Shown one piece after another: positions 13,956 through 21,847 of a DNA stretch of 64,000 nt. Under the pieces are notes generated by a model. That model saw nothing but the letters and a program-made list of their open reading frames with translations. It did no database searches and had not been told where the DNA came from. Made by a program: the position numbers and the translations under genes. Positions within the stretch are counted from its first letter, which is position 1, and every line of letters begins with the position of its first letter. Origin of the DNA: JBMNPT01 sp050943735 (lineage in GTDB: Bacteria > Bacillota > Clostridia > Oscillospirales > RGIG577); the NCBI GenBank assembly GCA_050943735.1, contig JBMNPT010000002.1:1-64000 (forward strand). Direction: 5' to 3'.

Positions 13956-13985
13956 AAAGCAGCAGGAAAAACATCCTGCTGCTTT
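13956..13985 (-). terminator. Terminator of the flavo-diiron protein gene
   Basis: AAAGCAGCAGGA and TCCTGCTGCTTT form a 12-bp stem with a 6-base loop; on the minus strand it is followed by a T-run. It lies 15 bases past the stop. Confidence 0.85.
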
Positions 13986-13999
13986 ATCTTTGTATGAAA

Positions 14000-15202
14000 T
14001 TATTCTGCCAATTGGGTGGCAAACTGCACACCAAACTGGAAAGCGGCCTCCAGCTCCTCCTCAGAGGGAACAAACTTGAACCGGAAGGTTTCTTCCATGA
14101 CGTTCATGCCCAGCCCTTTGAGACGGCTGACGGCATTGGGAACGCCTTCGCCGCTCCAACCATAACTGCCAAATACAGCACACTTCTTGCCGCGTCCGCC
14201 AATGGCATCCACGTGAGAGAGCAGCACCGTCACCGGCGCCAGCATATCCCGGTTGATGGTGGGGGTGCCAATGAGGAAAGCATCGCTGCATGCCAGCTTG
14301 GCCGACAGCTCGCACATGTCATGCTCAATGATATTCCACAGGTTGACCTTTGCCTGAGGCAGAACATTCAAAATGCCCTCCTGAATCTTGGCAGCAGCCT
14401 TGGCAGTGCAGCCGTACGCCGACACATAGAAAATTTCGATGTTCTGGCCATCCTTTTGCACAGGTGCGCTCCACTGGGCATAGAGCTCCTTCACCTGATC
14501 CAGAGAGTGTTTGGTGAGTACCGGACCATGGCTGGGGCAAACCATCTCCACATCCAGCGCATTCACCTTGGCAAGACCCTTTTGTACATGGCCCGCAAAA
14601 GGTCCAAAAATGGCATTGTAATAAAGCTGCAGCTCCTGCTGATAAGCCTGGGGATATTTCACATACTTGTCCAGCAAGCGGGGTTCACAGTAATGACAAC
14701 CAAAGAAGTCACAGGTGAACAGCACCTTATCCTCTTCGGCCAGAGTGAAGATGGAATCGGGCCAGTGGAGGAAAGGCGCGGTGATAAACCGCAGGGTATG
14801 TCCACCCAAATCCAGAGTCTGCCCCTCTTTCACCACCTGGAAAGCAAAGGGCCGATTGACAATTTCCTTGAGGTACATACCGGCAGCGCCGCTGCCCAAA
14901 ACAGTGGCCTTGGGGGCCAATTCCAGCAATGCTGCCAAAGCACCGCTGTGGTCCGGCTCGGTGTGATTGAGAATGATATAATCAATATCCGCCGGATGCA
15001 CCACCTGACGAATGTTCTCCAGATATTCCTCGAAAAACTCTCCATGGCAAGCCTCGATCAATGCCACCTTTTCCCGGCCTTTGATCAAATAGGCATTGTA
15101 TGTGGTGCCGTGCTCTGCCGGCATAATAATGTCAAACACACGCAGATTGGGATTCTGCACGCCCACCGAATAAATATCTTCTTTGAGTTTTATCAGCCCC
15201 AT
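14000..15202 (-). CDS. fprA: Flavo-diiron protein (FprA/NorV type O2 or NO reductase)
   Basis: A 400-residue enzyme. The N-terminal beta-lactamase-fold domain carries the diiron ligands, with H80, E82, D84 and H85 in HTEPDH, further His/Asp in the next 150 residues (FLHWPDS, DFFGCH, PSHGP). The C-terminal flavodoxin domain starts near residue 250 (IEIFYVSAYGCTAKAAAKIQ) and binds FMN. It reduces oxygen to water, or NO, with electrons from rubredoxin, whose gene lies 48 bases upstream on the same strand. The ATG at 15202 follows GGAGAG; in-frame ATGs just upstream overlap that site. Confidence 0.93.
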   Translation of the reverse strand: MGLIKLKEDIYSVGVQNPNLRVFDIIMPAEHGTTYNAYLIKGREKVALIEACHGEFFEEYLENIRQVVHPADIDYIILNHTEPDHSGALAALLELAPKATVLGSGAAGMYLKEIVNRPFAFQVVKEGQTLDLGGHTLRFITAPFLHWPDSIFTLAEEDKVLFTCDFFGCHYCEPRLLDKYVKYPQAYQQELQLYYNAIFGPFAGHVQKGLAKVNALDVEMVCPSHGPVLTKHSLDQVKELYAQWSAPVQKDGQNIEIFYVSAYGCTAKAAAKIQEGILNVLPQAKVNLWNIIEHDMCELSAKLACSDAFLIGTPTINRDMLAPVTVLLSHVDAIGGRGKKCAVFGSYGWSGEGVPNAVSRLKGLGMNVMEETFRFKFVPSEEELEAAFQFGVQFATQLAE

Positions 15203-15250
15203 GGCCATCTCTCCTTTCTCACAATCCTTTTCACCCATACCAGGAAGGAA

Positions 15251-15412
15251 TTAGTCCTCCTTTTTGAACTGATCCTTGCCCACTCCACAAATGGGGCATT
15301 CAAAATCGTCCTTCACCTGTTCCCAGGGAGTACCAGGAGCAATGCCCTGCTCGGGACAACCTTCCTTGGGATCATACTTCCAGCCGCAAACATCGCACAC
15401 ATAAATTTCCAT
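15251..15412 (-). CDS. rd: Rubredoxin
   Basis: A 53-residue one-iron electron carrier with the two CxxCG loops: YVCDVCGWKYDPKEG and FECPICGVGKDQF. The conserved GTPWEQVKDDF between them is typical. Reading from the ATG at 15412 gives MEIYVCDVCGWKYDPKEGCP as its start, and a GGAAGAG ribosome site lies about 6 bases upstream. It is the first gene of an operon with the flavo-diiron protein, its usual partner in oxygen and NO detoxification. Confidence 0.95.
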   Translation of the reverse strand: MEIYVCDVCGWKYDPKEGCPEQGIAPGTPWEQVKDDFECPICGVGKDQFKKED

Positions 15413-15447
15413 TTTTTCTCTTCCTTTCACAAATTGTATTGTCGCAG

Positions 15448-15464
15448 AATTCCACTGCGGAATT
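15448..15464. repeat. Inverted repeat in the rubredoxin leader
   Basis: AATTCC and GGAATT with 5 bases between, located between the -10 box and the rubredoxin ribosome site. It may be a regulator site or a leader hairpin; no known operator was recognised. Confidence 0.4.
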
Positions 15465-15474
15465 GCCTTGCATT

Positions 15475-15503
15475 ATTATACCCCAAAAACAATTGCTTGT
15501 ATA
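15475..15503 (-). promoter_or_regulatory. Promoter of the rubredoxin / fprA operon
   Basis: Minus-strand TATACA (15498-15503), 17-base spacer, perfect TATAAT (15475-15480). The -35 box is weak, so activation may be needed. Confidence 0.5.
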
Positions 15504-15523
15504 CACTTTCAGTATATTTTCTA

Positions 15524-16465
15524 TCACAAATTATACGGGCCTGTCTCCCTATTTTTTGGTGAGTGTTGCCACTCTTGCCCCAGCTGTTCCGAAAGGGTTT
15601 TCTCCGGCAGCGGTGAGGGTTCATGTTTTTTCATTCCACCCTGTTTCCACCGCAGAATGCCCATCATATTTTCCCCTAAAATGAGCCGTTTTTCCTGTGC
15701 GGTAAGCCATTTCATCTCATCGATGCGCCGCACATTGGCCTCCAGATCATGCCGTCCAAAGGGTGTGTCACTGCCCAACAAAATATGATCCGCTCCGAAG
15801 CACTTTACTGCCAATAGCACTCGACCCTCTCCCACCACCGGCACAGGAGAAATATCAAAGAAGACATTTTTGAGCCTCAGTTCCTTTTCAATGAAAGCCT
15901 CTATGCAAATGAGATGGGCCACAATGAAAATGGTATCCGGATACCGCTGGGCCAGCTTCACCAGTTTTTCCGTCTGCTCCATGTTGAAAAGATGCAGGAA
16001 AAAAGGAATGCGTTTTTCCCCCGCAAATCGGGCCAGCAGTTCCACCTGTCCACCATCCACATCAAAATCATGGACACATTGATGGACCTTGATGCCAATG
16101 AAGTCATATTCTTCAAATTTCTCCTGGGTTTTTCGCAAAAATCCGGTTTGGGTAGGGTCCACCCAATAGAATTGCAGCACCTGAGCCGGCAGCTGGCAAT
16201 GCAGCTCATACACCCGTTGATTGGCGGCATCCAAACTGATGGGAGTCAACGCCTCAGCGGGAAGCGCTTTGAGGAACAAATTGATGGGCCGCATGGCATC
16301 CCGCAGTTGAAACACCTTGCCCACATCCATCAACGGATATCCATTGTCCCCTAAAATCTGGGGACTGAGGGTCACCATACTGGCCCCCGCCCGGTCCAGA
16401 TTGTCCAGGATGCTCTCGGGAGTCAAATATTCTCCGCAGGCGTGAGCGTGCCCATCAATCACCAT
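15524..16465 (-). CDS. Amidohydrolase-family TIM-barrel metal hydrolase
   Basis: A 313-residue protein of the amidohydrolase 2 (PF04909-like) group. The N-terminal DGHAHACGEYL carries the first HxH metal pair, then IKVHQCVHDFD, FLHLFNMEQT, IVAHLICIEAF and LLGSDTPFGRHDL supply the remaining His/Asp ligands and the barrel strands. Members are hydrolases or decarboxylases; substrate is unknown. The C-terminal 45 residues (WKQGGMKKHEPSPLPE onward) are polar and probably disordered, beyond the usual barrel. It lies behind the acetyltransferase terminator on the same strand, so is separately expressed. Confidence 0.8.
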   Translation of the reverse strand: MVIDGHAHACGEYLTPESILDNLDRAGASMVTLSPQILGDNGYPLMDVGKVFQLRDAMRPINLFLKALPAEALTPISLDAANQRVYELHCQLPAQVLQFYWVDPTQTGFLRKTQEKFEEYDFIGIKVHQCVHDFDVDGGQVELLARFAGEKRIPFFLHLFNMEQTEKLVKLAQRYPDTIFIVAHLICIEAFIEKELRLKNVFFDISPVPVVGEGRVLLAVKCFGADHILLGSDTPFGRHDLEANVRRIDEMKWLTAQEKRLILGENMMGILRWKQGGMKKHEPSPLPEKTLSEQLGQEWQHSPKNRETGPYNL

Positions 16466-16490
16466 CAGAATTCCTTCCCCCTTCTACAAA

Positions 16491-16520
16491 AAACAGGCAT
16501 GACCTGCGCCATGCCTGTTT
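16491..16520 (-). terminator. Terminator of the acetyltransferase gene
   Basis: AAACAGGCATG and CATGCCTGTTT make an 11-bp stem with an 8-base loop and a T-run on the minus strand, just past the stop at 16524. Confidence 0.85.
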
Positions 16521-16523
16521 CCT

Positions 16524-17006
16524 TTACTGTGCCTGTGCGGCCAATCGCTGAATTTCATCCTTCCGCAGCCGGTGGATAATCCACTCGGGCAACGGCACCG
16601 CACCCAACGATTCATAAAATCTTCTGGACGGTTCATTCCAATCCAGACAAACCCATTCCATTCGTTTGCAGCCCTTTGCAGCTGCGATCCCGGCCAGATG
16701 CAACAGCAGCTTTTTCCCATAGCCCTTGCCCCGGCACTGGGGATATACAAACAAATCCTCCAAGTACAATCCAGGGATTCCTTCGAAGGTGGAAAAGTTG
16801 TAGAAATACAGGGCAAAGCCCACAGGCTTTCCATCTTCACAGCCAAACACACAATGTGCTGCCTGCAGATCAAACAGGGAATGTTCCAGTGACTGACAAG
16901 TGGCCTGCACTTGATCAGCCATTTTTTCATATTCTGCAATGCCCCGGATAAACTCCAAAATCTGAGGAACATCTTCCCGGGTGGTTTCACGAATGGTAAA
17001 AGACAA
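16524..17006 (-). CDS. GNAT N-acetyltransferase, SSAT-like
   Basis: A 160-residue GCN5-related acetyltransferase. The acetyl-CoA loop LYLEDLFVYPQCRGKGYGKKLL (QxxGxG-like RGKGYG) is clear, and the C-terminal LDWNEPSRRFYESLGA matches diamine acetyltransferase relatives of spermidine/spermine N-acetyltransferase. The substrate may be a polyamine or amino acid, not proved. The start is TTG with AGGAGG 8 bases upstream. It follows yjbQ by 21 bases and ends at a terminator, so the pair is an operon. Confidence 0.82.
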   Translation of the reverse strand: MSFTIRETTREDVPQILEFIRGIAEYEKMADQVQATCQSLEHSLFDLQAAHCVFGCEDGKPVGFALYFYNFSTFEGIPGLYLEDLFVYPQCRGKGYGKKLLLHLAGIAAAKGCKRMEWVCLDWNEPSRRFYESLGAVPLPEWIIHRLRKDEIQRLAAQAQ

Positions 17007-17027
17007 AACAATAACCTCCTGTAGCGG

Positions 17028-17426
17028 TCATCCCTCCATGACCTTGACATAGTATTTACGCTTGCGGGGACCGTCAAATTCGCAGAAATACAGAGCCTGC
17101 CAGGTACCCAGCATCAGAGCGCCGCCCTCCACAATCACCGTCTGACTCACACCCACATTGGTGGAGCGGATATGCGCGAAACTATTGCCTTCCAGATGCT
17201 GGTAGTCCACCCGATCCGGGAATGCATTGTCCATGGCGCGCAGAATATCATGACACACATGAGGGTCTGTGTTTTCATTGATGGTAATTCCAGCGGTGGT
17301 ATGAGGACAGTAAATCACGCAAATACCGTCCGCTATGCCTGAATCCTTGACGATTTTACGCACACTGGCGGTGATATCATACATGCCCTCACGATCGGTC
17401 TCCAAATAGCACTTAAATGTTTTCAT
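17028..17426 (-). CDS. yjbQ: YjbQ family protein (UPF0047, secondary thiamine-phosphate synthase)
   Basis: A 132-residue trimeric-type enzyme with the conserved CPHTTAGITINEN and DHxHxEGNSFAHIR-like region DYQHLEGNSFAHIRSTNVG, and the terminal GTWQALYFCEFDGPRKRKYYVKV. YjbQ relatives have weak thiamine phosphate synthase activity in vitro; the physiological role is unsettled. Catalytic His and Glu in these motifs are intact. It leads a two-gene operon with the acetyltransferase, from the extended -10 promoter at 17474-17502. Confidence 0.88.
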   Translation of the reverse strand: MKTFKCYLETDREGMYDITASVRKIVKDSGIADGICVIYCPHTTAGITINENTDPHVCHDILRAMDNAFPDRVDYQHLEGNSFAHIRSTNVGVSQTVIVEGGALMLGTWQALYFCEFDGPRKRKYYVKVMEG

Positions 17427-17473
17427 AACAACAGCCTCCTTTTCATCAATTCAGTCCGCTTTTATATATTGTT

Positions 17474-17502
17474 ATTATAGCACAATAACAGCAATATGCA
17501 AA
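17474..17502 (-). promoter_or_regulatory. Promoter of yjbQ
   Basis: Minus-strand TTTGCA (17497-17502), 17-base spacer, TATAAT (17474-17479) preceded by TGC (extended -10). Confidence 0.65.
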
Positions 17503-17544
17503 AGGGATTCTTTGATAAAATTGACCAAAATTCAGCCATTCTTT

Positions 17545-18078
17545 TTATCTGCAAAAATTCTCCACATAGTTTTCGATGCAGTGAGTGATGACCTTCACCG
17601 CCTCTTCGCGCCCCTGCACCTCATCCACTACAGTTTCCTTGTGCTCCAGGCTCTTATATACACTGAAAAAATGACTCATCTCTTCAAAGATATGCCGGGG
17701 CAGCTCCCCAATATCCCCATAGCAATTGTAATTTGGATCGTTGAAGGGAATGGCAATGATTTTTTCATCTCCCTTGCCTCCATCCAGCATCTTAATCACA
17801 CCAATGGGATAACAGCGCACCATACAAAGCGGCTCAATCTTTTCACTGCACAGCACCAGCACATCCAATGGGTCCCCGTCATCGCCGTAAGTGCGGGGAA
17901 TAAATCCATAGTTGGCGGGATAATGCGTGGACGTATGCAAAATCCGATCCAAAATGATCAGGCCGGTTTCTTTATCCAGTTCATATTTTTTCTTGCTGCC
18001 TTTGGAAATTTCCACCACCGCAATAAAATCCTCTGGTGTGATTCGCTTGGGGTTGATGGAATGCCAGATATTGCTCAT
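17545..18078 (-). CDS. ppa: Soluble inorganic pyrophosphatase (family I)
   Basis: A 177-residue hydrolase that splits pyrophosphate to two phosphates, pulling biosynthetic reactions forward. The family I metal signature is DDGDPLDVLVL, with further active-site residues in FIPRTYGDDGD, YGFIPR and PFNDPNY. Length fits bacterial family I enzymes. It stands alone on the minus strand with its own promoter. Because family I needs only magnesium and is soluble, it is not the membrane proton-pumping type. Confidence 0.92.
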   Translation of the reverse strand: MSNIWHSINPKRITPEDFIAVVEISKGSKKKYELDKETGLIILDRILHTSTHYPANYGFIPRTYGDDGDPLDVLVLCSEKIEPLCMVRCYPIGVIKMLDGGKGDEKIIAIPFNDPNYNCYGDIGELPRHIFEEMSHFFSVYKSLEHKETVVDEVQGREEAVKVITHCIENYVENFCR

Positions 18079-18107
18079 GAAAGCGCCTCCCTTCCTGTCT
18101 TACTTTT

Positions 18108-18137
18108 ATTATACCGACTGTTTCCACACCTTGACAA
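18108..18137 (-). promoter_or_regulatory. Promoter of ppa
   Basis: Minus-strand TTGTCA (18132-18137), 18-base spacer, TATAAT (18108-18113). Confidence 0.6.
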
Positions 18138-18154
18138 GCCTATGCCTCCACAAA

Positions 18155-18181
18155 AAAAGGAGCGCAGCACGCGCTCCTTTT
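18155..18181 (-). terminator. Terminator of the amino acid symporter gene
   Basis: AAAGGAGCGC and GCGCTCCTTT form the stem; a run of seven T follows on the minus strand. It lies 15 bases past the stop at 18196. Confidence 0.9.
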
Positions 18182-18195
18182 GGTTGGATTCTCTG

Positions 18196-19611
18196 TTACC
18201 GCAGCGTTTTCTGCCGGGCAAAGTAGGACCGGGTTTCCGCTACCACCACGCCGCTGAGAGCCAGCAGGGCAATCAGGTTGGGGAACGCCATCAGCCCATT
18301 GAAAATATCCGCAATGGTCCACACCGCTTCCACTGTCATGTAGGAGCCGGACAACACCGCCAGGATATACAGCCACCGATAGGTCAGCACTGCCACTTTG
18401 CTGCCGCCGGAAAAATACTCCAGACAGCGTTCGCTGTAGTAGTCCCATCCCAGAATGGTGGTAAAGGCAAAGAATACCAGACACATCATCAGGATAAAAG
18501 ATACCACCTGAGGCGGCAGCGGCAGTCCCGTCTGGAAAGCGTGAGTGGTTACGTCTACCCCTTCCAGTCCAATGTTCCAGGAGCCCGCCAGCACGATAGT
18601 CAGACCGGTCATGGTACAAATCACAATGGTGTCAATAAAAGTACCGGTCATGGACACCAAACCCTGCCGCACCGGTTCTTTGGTCTGGGCAGCAGCAGCG
18701 GCAATGGGTGCAGAACCCAGGCCAGCCTCATTGGAGAAAATACCCCGGGCGATACCATTCTGCATGGCAATGGTCATACTGCCAATCACACCGCCAGTCA
18801 CCGCAGAAGGATTAAAAGCCCCCTGAATGATCTGACTGAATGCCATGGGGATCTTATCCACATTGAACAGCAACAGGCACAGGCTGAAGGCCACATAGAT
18901 GATGGCCATGAAGGGCACGATGATCTGGGAGACGCTGGCGATCCGCTTGAGGCCGCCCAGGATAACCAGGGCCACCAGCACCGCCACCAGCAGACCGGCG
19001 ATCACCACCGACCAGGAATAGGTGCGGCCGAACAACTCTACCGGCCACTGGGTGTTGGGATCAAAGAAACCCTTGACCGCGCTGGAAATGCCGTTGACCT
19101 GAGAGAAGGTACCAATGCCAAACAGACCCACGCACATTCCAAAGAAAGCAAAAATCTTGGCCAGCCATTTCCAGTTCTTGCCCATACCCCGTTCTATGTA
19201 ATAGAAGGGACCACCCAGCACATGGCCGTCTGGCTCAATGCTGCGGTATTTAATGGCCAGTACGCCTTCGGCGTATTTGGTGGCCATGCCAAAAAAGGCA
19301 GCCATCCACATCCAAAAGAGAGCACCGGGACCACCGGCGCAGATGGCAGTGGCCACGCCCACAATATTGCCTGTGCCGATGGTGGCACTCATGGCGGTAC
19401 ACAGGGCACCGAAACTGGTCACTTCCCCATGGCCTTCCTCTTCATTTTTTACCATAAATTTGAGTGCCTTAGGCAAATACCGCAGCTGCAGCAGCCCCAG
19501 ACGAATGGTCAGGTAAATACCGGTGACCAGGAGGACGCTGATGAGGGGCAATCCCCACAGTGCGTCCTTAAACACTACGAGATGGGTGTTGAGTTGTGCA
19601 AAAAAATCCAT
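18196..19611 (-). CDS. agcS: Sodium:alanine/glycine symporter (AGCS family)
   Basis: A 471-residue carrier with about 11 membrane segments. Family signatures are visible: GEVTSFGALCTAMSATIGTGNIVGVATAI near the N terminus, GGPGALFWMWMAAFFGMATKYAEGVLAIKYR, and NGIARGIFSNEAGLGSAPIAAA. It imports alanine or glycine with sodium. Because a glycine riboswitch and an intrinsic terminator precede it, expression responds to glycine and glycine is a likely substrate. It is monocistronic and ends in a strong terminator. Confidence 0.93.
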   Translation of the reverse strand: MDFFAQLNTHLVVFKDALWGLPLISVLLVTGIYLTIRLGLLQLRYLPKALKFMVKNEEEGHGEVTSFGALCTAMSATIGTGNIVGVATAICAGGPGALFWMWMAAFFGMATKYAEGVLAIKYRSIEPDGHVLGGPFYYIERGMGKNWKWLAKIFAFFGMCVGLFGIGTFSQVNGISSAVKGFFDPNTQWPVELFGRTYSWSVVIAGLLVAVLVALVILGGLKRIASVSQIIVPFMAIIYVAFSLCLLLFNVDKIPMAFSQIIQGAFNPSAVTGGVIGSMTIAMQNGIARGIFSNEAGLGSAPIAAAAAQTKEPVRQGLVSMTGTFIDTIVICTMTGLTIVLAGSWNIGLEGVDVTTHAFQTGLPLPPQVVSFILMMCLVFFAFTTILGWDYYSERCLEYFSGGSKVAVLTYRWLYILAVLSGSYMTVEAVWTIADIFNGLMAFPNLIALLALSGVVVAETRSYFARQKTLR

Positions 19612-19639
19612 GTTTTCATTTCCTCCTATCGTGTGTAAC

Positions 19640-19675
19640 CAAAAAAGAAAAAGCCGAAACCTTTGGTTTCGACTT
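19640..19675 (-). terminator. Intrinsic terminator of the glycine riboswitch
   Basis: On the minus strand CGAAACC pairs with GGTTTCG (extended by AAG/CTT with one mismatch), then CTTTTTCTTTTTT. It lies between the aptamer and the ribosome site of the symporter gene, so it is the expression platform. Confidence 0.8.
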
Positions 19676-19734
19676 TCCGGAGAAAAGACAACAGCTTGTG
19701 AATCCCGCGGCGCAGCATTCCGCCCCGCGCCTTC

Positions 19735-19821
19735 CGCTCTGTCCTTTTGCCTGAGAGATCGACGGTCCCCACCGTCTTACACCTTCGGCGTCCATTGCTG
19801 GAACTCTCCAGAGAGTCTCGA
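19735..19821 (-). ncRNA. Glycine riboswitch aptamer (single)
   Basis: The minus strand carries the conserved glycine-aptamer strings ACGCCGAAGGTGTAA and CTCTCAGGCAAAAGGACAGAG in the right order and spacing, closed by CTCTG/CAGAG as P1. Only one full aptamer is seen; a GC-rich hairpin (about 19822-19843) sits where the partner aptamer or ghost helix usually lies. It controls the symporter gene at 18196-19611 through the terminator at 19640-19675. Whether glycine turns it on or off cannot be told by eye. Confidence 0.9.
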
Positions 19822-19852
19822 CCCCTCCCCCATCGGAGGGCCGAACATACAA

Positions 19853-19881
19853 AGCATACCACATTTTTCTCTCCAGAGCAA
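19853..19881 (-). promoter_or_regulatory. Promoter of the riboswitch transcript
   Basis: Minus-strand TTGCTC (19876-19881), 17-base spacer, TATGCT (19853-19858) preceded by TGG (extended -10). Confidence 0.55.
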
Positions 19882-19939
19882 TCCCTTTGCACGTACTTTT
19901 TGCAATTTTAATAGAGCAAAGCTGCAAATGAAAGGAAAT

Positions 19940-20386
19940 TCAGTTCCGATCCTTCACCATCTGGTAATAGTGCAGTTCCTCATATCCCAGCTTGCGGTAC
20001 AGACGAATGGCATCCTCATTGCTGAAGGTGGCCTCCAACCGGAACCGGGTCACCTCCGGATACTCCTTCTCCAGCCACTGCATCAGCTGACGGCCATATC
20101 CACGTCCCCTGCATTGAGGACGGGTGTAAAGTTCCTCCACCAGCACCACCATTCCCCCGGATTCATTGCTCCAGGTGAAGGAGAGCAGGCAGAAGCCCAT
20201 CATTCCCTCTCCCTCTTCCTCCAGAATCAGTCCGCGCAAATAGGGATTTCCCTTGACACACTGTTCAAAAGTTCGGGTGGTGTTATCCCAATTGATGCCA
20301 TGCAGTGTGGCTGTCCCGCCGTAAAAATCCTCCCACATGGCAAACAATTCCGCTTTATCTTCCTGTTTCATATCACGAATGATCAT
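19940..20386 (-). CDS. GNAT N-acetyltransferase
   Basis: A 148-residue acetyltransferase. The acetyl-CoA loop is VEELYTRPQCRGRGYGRQLMQW and the C-terminal strand is LEATFSNEDAIRLYRKLGYEELHYYQMVK, a typical GNAT end. The start at 20386 (MIIRDMKQED) has AGGGAG 10 bases upstream; an ATG three codons earlier is too close to that site. Its start lies inside the end of cca (14-base overlap), so it is translationally coupled. Substrate unknown; small amines or protein N termini are possible. Confidence 0.78.
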   Translation of the reverse strand: MIIRDMKQEDKAELFAMWEDFYGGTATLHGINWDNTTRTFEQCVKGNPYLRGLILEEEGEGMMGFCLLSFTWSNESGGMVVLVEELYTRPQCRGRGYGRQLMQWLEKEYPEVTRFRLEATFSNEDAIRLYRKLGYEELHYYQMVKDRN

Positions 20387-21719
20387 TTTTTCCATGCTCC
20401 CTGATTCGTTTCAGCAGCCACTCCCGCTGATTGCGGGCGCTGTCTTCCCATACTTCCTCCAGCAGACGCTCCAGCACCTGCCCCACTGCCGGTCCCGGCG
20501 GAATGCCGCACTCCAGCACATCCCGACCATTCACCGCCAGCTGCCTGACGGAAAACGGTTCCTTTTCCGCCAAAATACGCTCCAGACAACCCTCCAGACG
20601 GTCCACATCAGCCAGCCGTTCCGGATGGCAGCCCTGCCCCCGAATGTCTCCCCGGCGCACCTCCAGCCAACGGCGCAGCTGACTCTCTCCCATCCGCCGG
20701 AGCCAACGTTTCATCTGCACCGGATTTTCCTCCAACAGAGCGTCGTGGTGCCGTACCAGCTCCACCACCGCCTGCCGGGTATCGTTGTCGTACCGAAGTT
20801 CCCGTAAAATCTCCTCTGTAAGTCGGGTACTGGCCCGGGCATGTCCGTAAAAATGTCCCACGCCCTGTTCATCCACCGTACCGGTTTCCGGTTTCCCCAC
20901 ATCATGCAGCAGCAGTGCCAGCCGCACCACCAACTCGGGCGGACTGCCCTCCAATGCGTGCAGCGTATGCTCCCACACATCATAGCGGTGCCAGGGACTG
21001 CGCTGGGGATAGTCGAACATCGCCGCCAGCGCCGGAATGACCTGTGCGGCTACCTCCCGGTATTGACGAAGCACCTGCACCGCTTCCACTCCGCACAGCA
21101 GACGGCTCCATTCTTCCCGCACCCGTTCTCGGGCCACCCGGTCCAGCAGCGCCCGATTGCGCACCAGGCTCTCCGCGGTCTGAGCCTCCAGGCCAAACCC
21201 CAGTGTAGAAGCAAAACGGAGCCCCCGCAAAATCCGCAGGGCATCCTCCCCAAACCGCCGATCGGGATCGCCTACACAGCGCAGACATCGCTTCTCCAAA
21301 TCTTCCTGCCCACCAAAAGGGTCCAGCAACTGCTGTTCCAACGGGTCCCAGGCCATGGCGTTGATGGTATAATCCCGTCGGGCCAAATCCAACGTCACAT
21401 CCCCGGTGAAGGACACCTCATCGGGATGGCGGCCATCACTGTAGCTCCCATCCACCCGCAGAGTGGTGATCTCCAACGGCATGCCTTCCCACAGCACAGT
21501 CACCGTTCCGTGGACCAGCCCGGTGGCAATCACCCGCTGGTCCTGGAAAACCTCCATCACCTGCTGAGGGAGCGCACTGGTGCACAGGTCAAAATCATGA
21601 GGGGTCAGGCCGCGCAAACTGTCCCTCACGCATCCTCCCACCAGGTGACAGGAAAATCCCCTTTCCCGCAGCCGGGCCGCTGCGCGGCACACCTCAGGCG
21701 GCGTTTCGATCCGTTTCAT
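20373..21719 (-). CDS. cca: CCA tRNA nucleotidyltransferase with HD domain
   Basis: A 448-residue enzyme that adds or repairs the tRNA 3' CCA. The nucleotidyltransferase head has LVGGCVRDSLRG and HDFDLCTSA with the catalytic DxD, followed by RRDYTINAMAWDP and EDALRILRGLRFAS. The HD-type module (LLHDVGKPETG, HDALLEENP) gives a phosphohydrolase fold as in E. coli-type CCA enzymes. Encoded CCA is present on the tRNAs here, so the main job would be repair. It overlaps the downstream acetyltransferase gene. Confidence 0.93.
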   Translation of the reverse strand: MKRIETPPEVCRAAARLRERGFSCHLVGGCVRDSLRGLTPHDFDLCTSALPQQVMEVFQDQRVIATGLVHGTVTVLWEGMPLEITTLRVDGSYSDGRHPDEVSFTGDVTLDLARRDYTINAMAWDPLEQQLLDPFGGQEDLEKRCLRCVGDPDRRFGEDALRILRGLRFASTLGFGLEAQTAESLVRNRALLDRVARERVREEWSRLLCGVEAVQVLRQYREVAAQVIPALAAMFDYPQRSPWHRYDVWEHTLHALEGSPPELVVRLALLLHDVGKPETGTVDEQGVGHFYGHARASTRLTEEILRELRYDNDTRQAVVELVRHHDALLEENPVQMKRWLRRMGESQLRRWLEVRRGDIRGQGCHPERLADVDRLEGCLERILAEKEPFSVRQLAVNGRDVLECGIPPGPAVGQVLERLLEEVWEDSARNQREWLLKRIREHGKNDHS

Positions 21720-21742
21720 CCTGTCACCTCCTCTGTTTTCCC

Positions 21743-21771
21743 ATTGTACTATATTCCCTGCGGCAATGCAA
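21743..21771 (-). promoter_or_regulatory. Promoter of cca
   Basis: Minus-strand TTGCAT (21766-21771), 17-base spacer, TACAAT (21743-21748). Confidence 0.6.
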
Positions 21772-21788
21772 CTGCGCCTGATTGGCTC

Positions 21789-21816
21789 TTCACATGAGCC
21801 ACTTTTGTGTTATAAT
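21789..21816 (+). promoter_or_regulatory. Promoter of the flavin reductase / sdpI operon
   Basis: TTCACA (21789-21794), 16-base spacer, perfect TATAAT (21811-21816) with TGT before it (extended -10). Confidence 0.6.
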
Positions 21817-21847
21817 AATGGAAGTAATGACGAAAGGAGAGCGGCTC

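Noticed and set aside
17512..19638. 708-residue open frame on the plus strand
   Set aside because: It spans antisense of two well-supported genes (pyrophosphatase and symporter) and the gap between them.
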